Position numbers and translations under genes: made by a program. From an uncultured Rothia sp. (GTDB taxonomy: Bacteria; Actinomycetota; Actinomycetes; Actinomycetales; Micrococcaceae), in contig NZ_CALJRY010000395.1 of the NCBI RefSeq assembly GCF_937976295.1, positions 1 to 9,997 on the forward strand: DNA of 9,997 nt, read 5' to 3'. The notes under the pieces are model-generated. The model saw nothing but the letters and a program-made list of their open reading frames with translations. It did not search any database and was not told the DNA's origin. Of this stretch, positions 1-6,052 are shown one piece after another. Positions within the stretch are counted from its first letter, which is position 1, and each line of letters opens with the position of its first letter.

Positions 1-305
1 TCCAAATCCGAAATATAGGAACGAATCGTCTCTTCGGAACGGTGCTTCTCATAGCGCAGAAAACGCTCAAAACGGTCCAGGACGGAGCGGAACACCTCAC
101 CGGAAACGCCCAGCACGGAATCGGATAGAGCCGAATCGGGTAGAGCAGAGCCGTCCAGAGCAGAATCAGGGCCCTCAGCTTGGGCGCCGGGATGATCAGC
201 GGCAAGGCTGCGGGTGTAGGTCACCGGCAGGGTCGTGGAGGGAGCCTCGTCCCGATATTCTTCTCGGTTTGCAGCCCGGTTTTCGTGCTGGCGGGCGGGG
301 GTCAT
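1..305 (-). CDS. xerC: Tyrosine recombinase XerC, N-terminal part (3' end outside window)
   Basis: About the first 101 codons of a gene that runs off the left edge. The ATG at 305-303 has an AAAGGAGG ribosome binding site about 5 nt upstream. Residues 1 to about 70 form a low-complexity tail rich in Ala, Ser, Asp and Pro with repeated D-S-A-L motifs. From about residue 72 the reading (VLDRFERFLRYEKHRSEETI, then RSYISDL) matches the start of the SAM-like core-binding domain of Xer recombinases. That domain clamps DNA before the C-terminal catalytic domain resolves chromosome dimers at dif. The catalytic Arg, His and Tyr residues are outside the window, so activity cannot be judged. Its place next to dprA is the usual actinobacterial location of xerC, which favours XerC over XerD. 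The tail of about 70 residues is longer than in most family members. Confidence 0.85.
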   Translation of the reverse strand, partial: MTPARQHENRAANREEYRDEAPSTTLPVTYTRSLAADHPGAQAEGPDSALDGSALPDSALSDSVLGVSGEVFRSVLDRFERFLRYEKHRSEETIRSYISDL

Positions 306-561
306 GCGTCCCTCCTTTCGTGGTTCCGGTTCCCGACTCTAGCGGCGTTATGCTTCTCAGCAGTGTATTTCTGTCCCCTGCTGTATTTCTATCCCCGGCG
401 CATCTGCCGATAGGGCGGCGGGGTAGGCTCCGCGCCAGTACGCGCAAGCCTACCCCAATTGTAGAGAGGTTCAGCCTCCTCTACCTGCCGTCCTGTCATG
501 ATTGACCCTCACAACCGGCTACTGTCGGGGCGCTCGGCAGGAGTGTTCAGCGCAGGCTCCC
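306..561. other. dprA-xerC intergenic region with two hairpins and an 18-nt repeat
   Basis: No gene is supported here. A perfect 10-bp inverted repeat, GGGGTAGGCT (420-429) with AGCCTACCCC (447-456), lies beside a second imperfect stem, GTAGAG (461-466) with CTCTAC (479-484). Neither arm is followed by a T tract on either strand, so these are not ordinary intrinsic terminators. Between them, on the minus strand, is a TACAAT hexamer (463-458). It could be a -10 box for xerC, although no -35 box is visible. An 18-nt sequence starting GTATTTCT is tandemly duplicated at 365-400. Confidence 0.5.
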
Positions 562-2310
562 CTACGCTGCGGCAGCCGGGCGAACCTTCCTCCAGCTCGT
601 TCCACTGCTCTCCGCCAGGCCGCAGCGACCCAGGTGGAACAGGTCAGCCATCACGTCGCGAGCGCTCAACCCGAGGGTTGCGGCAATCTCGTCCACGCCG
701 CGGTAGGAACGCGGGCTCAAGTCATCCCAGACTCTGCCCTGTCGTTCGGTCAGCTCATCCAGCGCGCTGGAGGAGGCGGCCTGATCCCACTCGCTCTCGT
801 GCTCGGTGCCCAGCTCAAACCCAGCGGCGGCATCGTACTCGAGAATGTCGGCGGCCTCGGTGAGTGTTTGCGCTAGTCCATCGCGTAGCAGACGGTTCGT
901 GCCCACCGAGTTCGGCGAGTTAATCTGCCCCGGAACCGCCCAGAGGGTACGCCCAATTTCCAGCGCGTGACGAGCCGTGTTCAAGGCACCGGAACGCCAG
1001 CGCGCCTCCACCACAATGGTGTGCCGCGCCAATGCCGCAATCAGGCGGTTACGCTCCAGAAAACGCCAACGCGTGGGGGTGTTGCCCACACTCACCTCGC
1101 TCATGATGAGCCCGCGGTCAACAATCATGTTCAGCGCATCCGAGTTCTGCGCCGGGTACAGCCGATCCAACCCACCCGCCATAAAAGCAATGGTCGGCAG
1201 ATCGCTGCCCTGCTGGGTCAGCGCCGCCCGATGCGCCGCAATATCAACGCCCATCGCACCGCCAGAAATCACCGTGTACCCGCGGCGCGCCAGCTCCGCG
1301 GCGAGGTGAGTCGTCGCCTCCGTACCGTAGATGCTCGGGTCGCGCGAACCGACCAGAGCCACGCTCGGGGCGGACGCCACATCCAGCAGGTGCCGCGAAT
1401 CGCCTCGACACCACAGCCCGTACGGTCGGGCAGGCCCCAAATCGTTCAACTGCGGCGGCCACAGCGGATCGGCGGGAGTGACCAGCCACGCCCCGCAGGT
1501 TGCCGCCATGTGCGCCTCCGCGTTCAGGGTACGTTCCATGCGGCGGTTCCAGCGCAGGCGGCGGGTCGCGAGCGCCTTACCGAACTTATCACGGCTCATC
1601 TGATGCTCACCCGGCGTGTAGTAGCCATTCGCGCTGAAAAACAGGGCGGACTCCCCCTCTGCGGGTGCACCCACCGAGTGCAGAAATTCGCTGAGCTGTT
1701 CGTCCGGTTCGCCGTGCTCCCAGGTGTGCTCATCGGGGATGTGCCCGGTCAGCAGGTAGTGCAGGGTCAGCGGCGCACCCAGGCTGGTGAGAGATTCGAC
1801 CACGAGCTCATCGGCGGGTTCGGCGTAGCGCATCAGCTGAGCGGTGCAGCAGCGGATGTACTCGCGGCACGCAGCCTCAAGCTCCTGCGCGCTGAGCTCA
1901 GGGTTGAAGAGCGGTGCGGTAGCTACGGGAGTGGTTGCGTCTGCGGTATCAGCAGATTTTTTAGCTACTGATTCAGCACCCTCTTGGTTTGCAGACTCCG
2001 GTGTCTCGTCCAGGTACACCGGGTTCAGGCAGGAGGCGAGGAACCCCGGCAACCGCGCCGCGTTATAGGGGCTCGGCGAAGGCTCCTGCCCCAGCGACAG
2101 AATATGCGCCACCCTCTCACGTACCAGGGCGTGCCGGTCTAGCGTCCTGCCGGGCATACGGATCTGCAGTTCCTCCTGCACAAAATCCTCCGCCGCGCTC
2201 TCTTCTGGCGCATGCTCTTCCGGCGCACACTCTTGTAGCGCTGTTTCTCTCAGCCCATTTTCTTTCAATTCAGCCTCTTCGGCTCGTTTTCTCGGTTTCT
2301 TCTCACTCAT
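562..2310 (-). CDS. dprA: DNA-processing protein DprA with extended N-terminus
   Basis: DprA binds incoming single-stranded DNA in the cytoplasm during natural transformation and loads RecA onto it. The Rossmann-like core runs from about residue 314 to 490. It includes SVALVGSRDPS (316-326), GGAMGVDIAAH (350-360), and GTNRLLRDG (470-478). A DML1-like winged helix follows at about 515-576. At 582 residues it is much longer than the usual 300-400. Residues 1 to about 140 are Glu/Ala-rich and poorly conserved in character. About 45 further residues (190-240) look inserted between the N-terminal helical part and the core. The ATG at 2310-2308 has a GAGGAG site 7 nt upstream, which supports this start over Met52. 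It lies 123 nt after comM and before xerC. The Glu-Cys/His/Ser-Ala tail comes from 15-nt repeats. Confidence 0.93.
   Translation of the reverse strand: MSEKKPRKRAEEAELKENGLRETALQECAPEEHAPEESAAEDFVQEELQIRMPGRTLDRHALVRERVAHILSLGQEPSPSPYNAARLPGFLASCLNPVYLDETPESANQEGAESVAKKSADTADATTPVATAPLFNPELSAQELEAACREYIRCCTAQLMRYAEPADELVVESLTSLGAPLTLHYLLTGHIPDEHTWEHGEPDEQLSEFLHSVGAPAEGESALFFSANGYYTPGEHQMSRDKFGKALATRRLRWNRRMERTLNAEAHMAATCGAWLVTPADPLWPPQLNDLGPARPYGLWCRGDSRHLLDVASAPSVALVGSRDPSIYGTEATTHLAAELARRGYTVISGGAMGVDIAAHRAALTQQGSDLPTIAFMAGGLDRLYPAQNSDALNMIVDRGLIMSEVSVGNTPTRWRFLERNRLIAALARHTIVVEARWRSGALNTARHALEIGRTLWAVPGQINSPNSVGTNRLLRDGLAQTLTEAADILEYDAAAGFELGTEHESEWDQAASSSALDELTERQGRVWDDLSPRSYRGVDEIAATLGLSARDVMADLFHLGRCGLAESSGTSWRKVRPAAAA
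2200..2244 (-). repeat. 15-nt tandem repeat, three copies, inside dprA
   Basis: Three consecutive 15-nt units start at 2200, 2215 and 2230, each beginning CTCTT on the plus strand. The first two differ at only a few positions. Because 15 is a multiple of three they stay in frame and encode the pentapeptides E-C-A-P-E, E-H-A-P-E and a related flanking unit in the DprA N-terminal tail. Confidence 0.7.
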
Positions 2311-2390
2311 AACGTTTCTCCTCTCGTGAGTAGCTCAATTTCGTTCACACGTCTTCAAAAACACCTCGGCGGTCAAAGCTTCGGCACACT

Positions 2391-2450
2391 ATTTCAGCCG
2401 CCTACATTTCAGCCGTCGCTCGTTCAGCTGCCTCTATTTCAGCTGCCCCT
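2391..2450 (-). repeat. 15-nt tandem repeat, four copies, across the comM stop codon
   Basis: Four 15-nt units start at 2391, 2406, 2421 and 2436. On the plus strand they share (A)TTTCAGC(C/T)G. Read on the minus strand in the comM frame they spell variants of R-Q/R-L-K. The comM stop codon TAG (2436-2434) sits at a unit junction. A second TAG (2391-2389) recurs in frame exactly 45 nt further on, at the equivalent position. The repeats fill half of the gap between comM and dprA. Confidence 0.75.
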
Positions 2451-3972
2451 GCTGCCTCAAAAAGAGCGCCACATCCAGGTGCTCCCGGCTCGGGTAGGCG
2501 GCACCCTCCAAATCGGCGAGAGTCCAAGCAATACGCAACACCCGATCATAGCCGCGAGCCGTCAGCGTGCCCCGATCCACGGCGGCGTTCAGCTCGCCGG
2601 TGAGCTTCGCATCCAGACGCAGCGGACCGCGCAGAATCTTCCCGTTCATCTCCGCATTCGTCTTCAACCCGTACGGCTCCAGGCGCTCCTTCTGAGCCTG
2701 CCGTGCCGCCATGACGCGCTCACGAATCTGCGCCGAACTCTCATTCACCTGACCGCCCGCAAGCTCCGTAGACGACACCTTCGGAACCGTCACATTCACG
2801 TCAATACGGTCCACCAGCGGGCCGGACAGCCGCCCAAAATAGGCGCGACGCTCACGCGGAGCGCACGTGCACTCCGTACCGGTGCCCACGTTCATGCCGC
2901 AGGGGCACGGGTTCGCCGCCAGAATCAGCTGAAAACGCGCCGGATACGTCGCCGACGCGCTCGAACGATCCAGGGTCACGGTCCCCGATTCCAGGGGCTG
3001 ACGGAGTGAATCAAGCACCGTACGTTTGAACTCCGGCGCCTCGTCCAGAAAGAGCACGCCGCGATGCGCTTTAGACACGCAGCCTGGGCGGGGAATGCCG
3101 CTGCCGCCTCCCAGAATCGCCGGCGCGGAGGCGCTATGGTGCGGCGCCTCAAACGGCGGCTGACGCACCAGCTCGCTCAGGTGCTCCCCCGCCGAGCAGA
3201 GGGACCGAATCGCGGTCACCTCCATCGCGGCATCGTTGTCGAGGGTCGGCAGGATGCTCGGCAGGCGCTCCGCCAGCATGGTTTTACCCGAACCGGGCGG
3301 GCCTGTCAGCAGCATGTGGTGGCCGCCCGCAGCGGCAATTTCCAGGGCAAAACGACCCTGCGACTGACCGGCAACATCGCTCATATCCGAGGGAATTTCA
3401 GCCGGTTTCGCTGCCGGTGCGCTCGCTTCCGTCTGCGGGGCGGGTGGGTAGGTCAGCTTCTGGCTCTCCGCGCCGAGAGCGGCAAAAACCTCAGCCAGGC
3501 AGCGGAAACCGCTCACCTGCGCGCCGGGAATGAGCGCCGCCTCCTCAGCGTTTTCGGCGGGCACAATCACGCGGTGATGTCCGGCATCCACAGCTGCTTT
3601 GACCGCCGGCAGGATGCCCGGCACGGGGCGTAGTGTTCCGTCCAGTCCCAGCTCGCCCAGGAAGACGCTATCGCCGCTGGGGTGCAGTTTCTTCTCCGCC
3701 TGCAGCGCCGCAACCACAATGGCAAGGTCGAACGCCGAGCCGCGTTTAGGCAGGGTCGCCGGGGTCAGGTTCACGGTGAGCCGGTGCTGAGTGAGGATGA
3801 TGCCGGTGTTCTTCGCGGCGGAGCGCACACGCTCTTTAGACTCGTTGAGCGCGGTATCGGGCAGACCCAGCAGCACGAAACCGGGTAGGCCCTGCGAGAT
3901 GTCTGCTTCAACGTCAACAATGTGCCCGCGCAGACCCACGAGCGCCACGGAATAGGTGCGTGCGAATCCCAT
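2434..3972 (-). CDS. comM: ComM/YifB family magnesium-chelatase-like AAA+ ATPase
   Basis: ComM-type hexameric helicases promote branch migration during integration of transforming DNA. The 512-residue length is normal for the family. An N-terminal Lon-protease-like substrate domain spans about 1-170 (start MGFARTYSVALVGLRGHIVD). The AAA+ module has Walker A GPPGSGKT (224-231), Walker B GVLFLDE (305-311), a sensor stretch LAANPCPCG (351-359) with Cys368 and Cys370 that may bind metal, and LVDRIDV (386-392). The Mg-chelatase C-terminal domain ends at about 508. The ATG at 3972-3970 overlaps the yraN TAA by one base (TAATG), and the Shine-Dalgarno match is weak, so translational coupling to yraN is likely. 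The terminal G-Q-L-K is made by a 15-nt repeat that continues past the stop. Confidence 0.93.
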   Translation of the reverse strand: MGFARTYSVALVGLRGHIVDVEADISQGLPGFVLLGLPDTALNESKERVRSAAKNTGIILTQHRLTVNLTPATLPKRGSAFDLAIVVAALQAEKKLHPSGDSVFLGELGLDGTLRPVPGILPAVKAAVDAGHHRVIVPAENAEEAALIPGAQVSGFRCLAEVFAALGAESQKLTYPPAPQTEASAPAAKPAEIPSDMSDVAGQSQGRFALEIAAAGGHHMLLTGPPGSGKTMLAERLPSILPTLDNDAAMEVTAIRSLCSAGEHLSELVRQPPFEAPHHSASAPAILGGGSGIPRPGCVSKAHRGVLFLDEAPEFKRTVLDSLRQPLESGTVTLDRSSASATYPARFQLILAANPCPCGMNVGTGTECTCAPRERRAYFGRLSGPLVDRIDVNVTVPKVSSTELAGGQVNESSAQIRERVMAARQAQKERLEPYGLKTNAEMNGKILRGPLRLDAKLTGELNAAVDRGTLTARGYDRVLRIAWTLADLEGAAYPSREHLDVALFLRQQGQLK

Positions 3973-4424
3973 TACGCCACCGCCTTCAAATGTTCGAAGG
4001 TGAAGGTTTCGCAGGTTCCAGTCACCGCAATGGCGTCGATACGAAAGCGCGGAAAATCCAGGTTCTCACGCAGCCTGCACCACAGGATCGCCAGCGAGCG
4101 CGTGCGGCGCGCCTTATCGCGGTCAATGGACGCGAACGGGTGCCCAAAATCTTCGCTGCTGCGGGTTTTGACTTCAACGAAAACCAGTTCGTCCTCGGGG
4201 TCAATGGCGATCAGATCGAGCTCGCCGCGGATCTGTTCGTGTTCGAGTCCGGCGGGCGGTCGCCAATTCCTTTCCAGGATGCGGTAGCCGTTCGTTTCCA
4301 GGATGCGGGCGGTCAGTTCCTCGCCCCACCTGCCGACGCTGTGGGCGCGGGGCGGGGTTCTGCGGAGGGGTCTGTTGGGTGCGCTTCGGGTTGTGGCGCG
4401 GGCTGTTATTCGGGTTGTTGTCAT
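3972..4424 (-). CDS. YraN family (UPF0102) endonuclease-like protein
   Basis: A 150-residue protein of the UPF0102/YraN family, which has a PD-(D/E)XK nuclease-like fold. Its physiological role is not settled. The family core starts at GRWGEELTARILETNGYRIL (31-50). GELDLIA (67-73) and FVEVKTR (82-88) supply the Asp, Glu84 and Lys86 of the nuclease-type active site. RFRIDAIAV (126-134) is a further family signature. Residues 1-30 are an Arg/Thr-rich tail not usual in the family. The Val nearest the core is GTC, so no later start is available. The ATG at 4424-4422 has a GGGGGAG site 6 nt upstream. It is the first gene of the coupled yraN-comM pair, with a DnaA-box element 79 bp upstream. Confidence 0.9.
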   Translation of the reverse strand: MTTTRITARATTRSAPNRPLRRTPPRAHSVGRWGEELTARILETNGYRILERNWRPPAGLEHEQIRGELDLIAIDPEDELVFVEVKTRSSEDFGHPFASIDRDKARRTRSLAILWCRLRENLDFPRFRIDAIAVTGTCETFTFEHLKAVA

Positions 4425-4497
4425 GGGTTTCTCCCCCGGTAGATAGCGGTAGTGCTTCTACTGTGCCCGCCGCGCACGTGCCCGAACGCAGTTAACG

Positions 4498-4548
4498 AAA
4501 AACTGTGGATAACCTCGGTTCCCAGAAGGAATTAGAGGTTATCCACAG
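4498..4548 (-). terminator. Terminator-like hairpin built from two DnaA boxes
   Basis: CTGTGGATAACCTC (4503-4516) and GAGGTTATCCACAG (4535-4548) form a perfect 14-bp stem. Inside the 18-nt loop, TTCC and GGAA can pair further. On the minus strand the stem is followed by TTTTT (4502-4498), as in an intrinsic terminator. It lies downstream of the DUF2469 gene. Each arm contains an exact TTATCCACA, the DnaA-box consensus, so the stem may instead, or also, be a protein-binding site. Confidence 0.5.
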
Positions 4549-4596
4549 CCATTTATTTGAAATTTTAGGGCATATTTTTCAAAAACGCCGCTCGGG
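4503..4596 (-). promoter_or_regulatory. Paired DnaA-box plus AT-rich element, copy A (upstream of yraN)
   Basis: In plus-strand order: CTGTGGATAACCTCG (4503-4517), an inverted DnaA box TTATCCACAG (4539-4548), then an AT-rich block from TTGAA (4557) to CTCGGG (4591-4596). Copy B near ssb has the same 15-mer, a second box, and an AT-rich block matching 28 of 40 positions without gaps. The offset from the 15-mer to TTGAA is 54 nt here and 53 nt there. The element starts 79 bp upstream of the yraN start codon. Confidence 0.5.
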
Positions 4597-4624
4597 TGCC
4601 AACTCGACGCGTCATATTCGCGCA

Positions 4625-4690
4625 GGTTCATCACGCGGTTTATCATGCCGGGTTCATCGCGCAGGTTCATCACGCGGTTTCGTCACCCAA
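4625..4690. repeat. Minisatellite of 12-15-nt units (GGTTCATCACGC type)
   Basis: Five adjacent units of 12-15 nt begin with GGTT at 4625, 4637, 4651, 4664 and 4676. The consensus is GGTTCATCACGC. Two 23-nt segments (4619-4641 and 4658-4680) are identical and 39 nt apart, which shows a higher-order duplication. It lies about 65 nt beyond the stop codon of the DUF2469 gene. No reading frame is supported here. Confidence 0.7.
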
Positions 4691-4755
4691 GTTCTGCCGC
4701 CCGGCATCTCAGCAGCCGCGCGCATCCGGCGGCAAGGCGGTGAATCGGGCGTGAG

Positions 4756-5082
4756 CTAGGCGTTAAAGTCCGACATTTCCGGCACGGTGAACTCCTGGTT
4801 GGGCAGGCGCTCCTCCACGTTCACGTCACGCACCGAGTAGGCGTGCACCTTCTTCACAAAGCGGTTGGAGCGGAATACATCCCACACCCACACGTCGCTC
4901 ATGCTCACCTCAAAGTAGAGGGTGCCGTCCTGCACGTGCGGGGTGACGTCCACCTGGTTTGCCAGGTAGAAGCGTCGGTCGGTTTCTACCGCGTAGCTAA
5001 AGAGCGACATGACGTCTTTGTATTCGCGGTAGAGCGCCATTTGGGCGTCGGTCTCGTAGTTTTCGAGGTCTTCTGCGCTCAC
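4756..5082 (-). CDS. DUF2469 conserved actinobacterial protein
   Basis: A 108-residue protein of the DUF2469 family, found in actinobacteria next to rnhB and yraN. Its function is unknown. Recognisable signatures are MSAEDLENYETDAQMALYRE at the start, FSYAVETDRRFYLANQVD (28-45), FEVSMSDVWVWDVFR (57-71) and VRDVNVEE near residue 85-92. It is acidic overall, with no signal peptide or membrane segment. The start codon is GTG (5082-5080) with AAAGGAAG just upstream. It lies 109 nt after rnhB on the same strand. A small AGGCT/AGCCT hairpin (5132-5146) without a T tract lies between them, so cotranscription with rnhB is plausible. Confidence 0.88.
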   Translation of the reverse strand: MSAEDLENYETDAQMALYREYKDVMSLFSYAVETDRRFYLANQVDVTPHVQDGTLYFEVSMSDVWVWDVFRSNRFVKKVHAYSVRDVNVEERLPNQEFTVPEMSDFNA

Positions 5083-5191
5083 TACTCTTCCTTTCCTGGG
5101 CTTTCTAGTACTGATTCAGCGGTAGCACGTTAGGCTTTCGTAGCCTTCGGGGGCGCGGTCTTCAGGAATGCCACGCACTCTAGCCGCCCCC

Positions 5192-6040
5192 CTAGTAGCG
5201 CTGTGCCGCAGCGGCCTCAATCTGCTCGGCGGTCGCCGGAAGCGACCACGACAGTCGATGCTGCGGGCTGGGGCCCTGCACGCTAATCGCCTCGCGGTGA
5301 GCGGCGGACCCGTAGCCCTTATTCTTTGCCCAGCCGTACCCCGGGTAGCAGGCGCCCAGCTGGACCATCAGCTCGTCACGTTCCACCTTCGCAACCACCG
5401 ATGCGGCGGCGATGGAGGCGCACTTGTAGTCGCCCTTAATGACCATGGTCACCGGCATCTGCGCGGGCTCACCTGCACCGCCTTCGCCCAAACCCTCCCA
5501 CGCCTGGGCAAGCAGTGCATTGTAGTGTGCCTGCGCCGGATCCGGTACCAGCGCACTGAACAGGTCCTCCTGCGGAGGGGTGAACCAGTCGTGCTTACCG
5601 TCCAGCAGGGCGGCGTCGGCACGGTATCCACGGCGCGCCAGCTCGGCGAGCGCACGCTGGGCGGCAAGCCTCAGCGAAAGGGTCATGCCGAGCCGGTCAA
5701 TATCTGCCGGTTCCACGTGCCCGACCGCCACGGCGCACCACTGGCGGATTTCGGGAACCATGGATTCGCGGCGTGCCGGTGAGAGCGCCTTGGAGTCAAT
5801 CAGCCCGCCCACTTCGAGAGTGGCGTCCGGGGTGAGGATTGCGACGCCCACGGTAACCGGACCCGCCATGGAGCCGCGGCCCACCTCGTCGATTCCGGCA
5901 ACCGTGCGGGCGCCGGAGGCGAAGAGCTGCTGCTCGTACTCAAGGTCGGCAGCGGGCGGGGTTGCTTTCGCGGGTTTGGTTTTTACGGGTGGCTTAGCTT
6001 TTGCGGGTTTCGTTGCGCTCTTCTGGGCGCTCACCATCAT
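5192..6040 (-). CDS. rnhB: Ribonuclease HII
   Basis: RNase HII nicks DNA 5' of embedded ribonucleotides and degrades RNA in RNA-DNA hybrids in the cytoplasm. Counting from the ATG at 6040, the four acidic active-site residues are Asp51 and Glu52 in GIDEVGRGS, Asp147 in LLDGK, and Asp222 in AKVERDELM. The family motif GRGSMAGPV and the C-terminal YGWAKNKGYGSAAHREAI are intact. Residues 1 to about 30 form a Lys-Pro-Ala tail (KPAKAKPP, KTKPAKATPP), probably disordered and nucleic-acid binding. The start is uncertain: TTG (6046), ATG (6040), ATG (6037) and GTG (6034) are in frame, and none has a strong Shine-Dalgarno site. The lepB stop is only 12 nt upstream of the chosen ATG, so it probably reads through from lepB. 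Confidence 0.93.
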   Translation of the reverse strand: MMVSAQKSATKPAKAKPPVKTKPAKATPPAADLEYEQQLFASGARTVAGIDEVGRGSMAGPVTVGVAILTPDATLEVGGLIDSKALSPARRESMVPEIRQWCAVAVGHVEPADIDRLGMTLSLRLAAQRALAELARRGYRADAALLDGKHDWFTPPQEDLFSALVPDPAQAHYNALLAQAWEGLGEGGAGEPAQMPVTMVIKGDYKCASIAAASVVAKVERDELMVQLGACYPGYGWAKNKGYGSAAHREAISVQGPSPQHRLSWSLPATAEQIEAAAAQRY

Positions 6041-6052
6041 TGCCAAGCTCGC

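Larger units (their letters stand above)
4425..4755. other. 331-nt non-coding region between yraN and DUF2469 gene
   Basis: No gene is supported. From right to left it holds a minisatellite of 12-15-nt units (4625-4690), an AT-rich block (4551-4586), a 14-bp palindrome made of two DnaA-box sequences (4503-4548), and the yraN leader (4425-4500). No convincing -35/-10 pair for yraN was found in the leader. TAGAAG and TATCTA on the minus strand are weak -10 candidates. Confidence 0.6.

Noticed and set aside
967..1971. Long plus-strand open frame opposite dprA (334 codons)
   Set aside because: Its translation is Arg/Gln/His-rich with no recognisable domain. It mirrors the high-GC codon pattern of dprA, so it is a shadow frame.
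2326..3009. Plus-strand frame with apparent F-Q-P/F-Q-L repeats
   Set aside because: The repeats are the translation of the 15-nt array at the comM 3' end, and the rest is antisense to comM.
4503..4724. Replication origin
   Set aside because: Only two DnaA boxes are present, with no dnaA, dnaN or other origin-linked gene nearby, so a chromosomal origin is not supported.
4505..4759. Small plus-strand frame of 84 codons across the minisatellite
   Set aside because: The apparent repeat peptide (AGSSRG) arises from the 12-15-nt array. No ribosome binding site precedes it.
5109..5120. 12-nt match TACTGATTCAGC shared with the dprA coding region near 1966
   Set aside because: It is a single short match, one copy of which is constrained by coding. 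No flanking similarity was seen, so chance is the likely cause.
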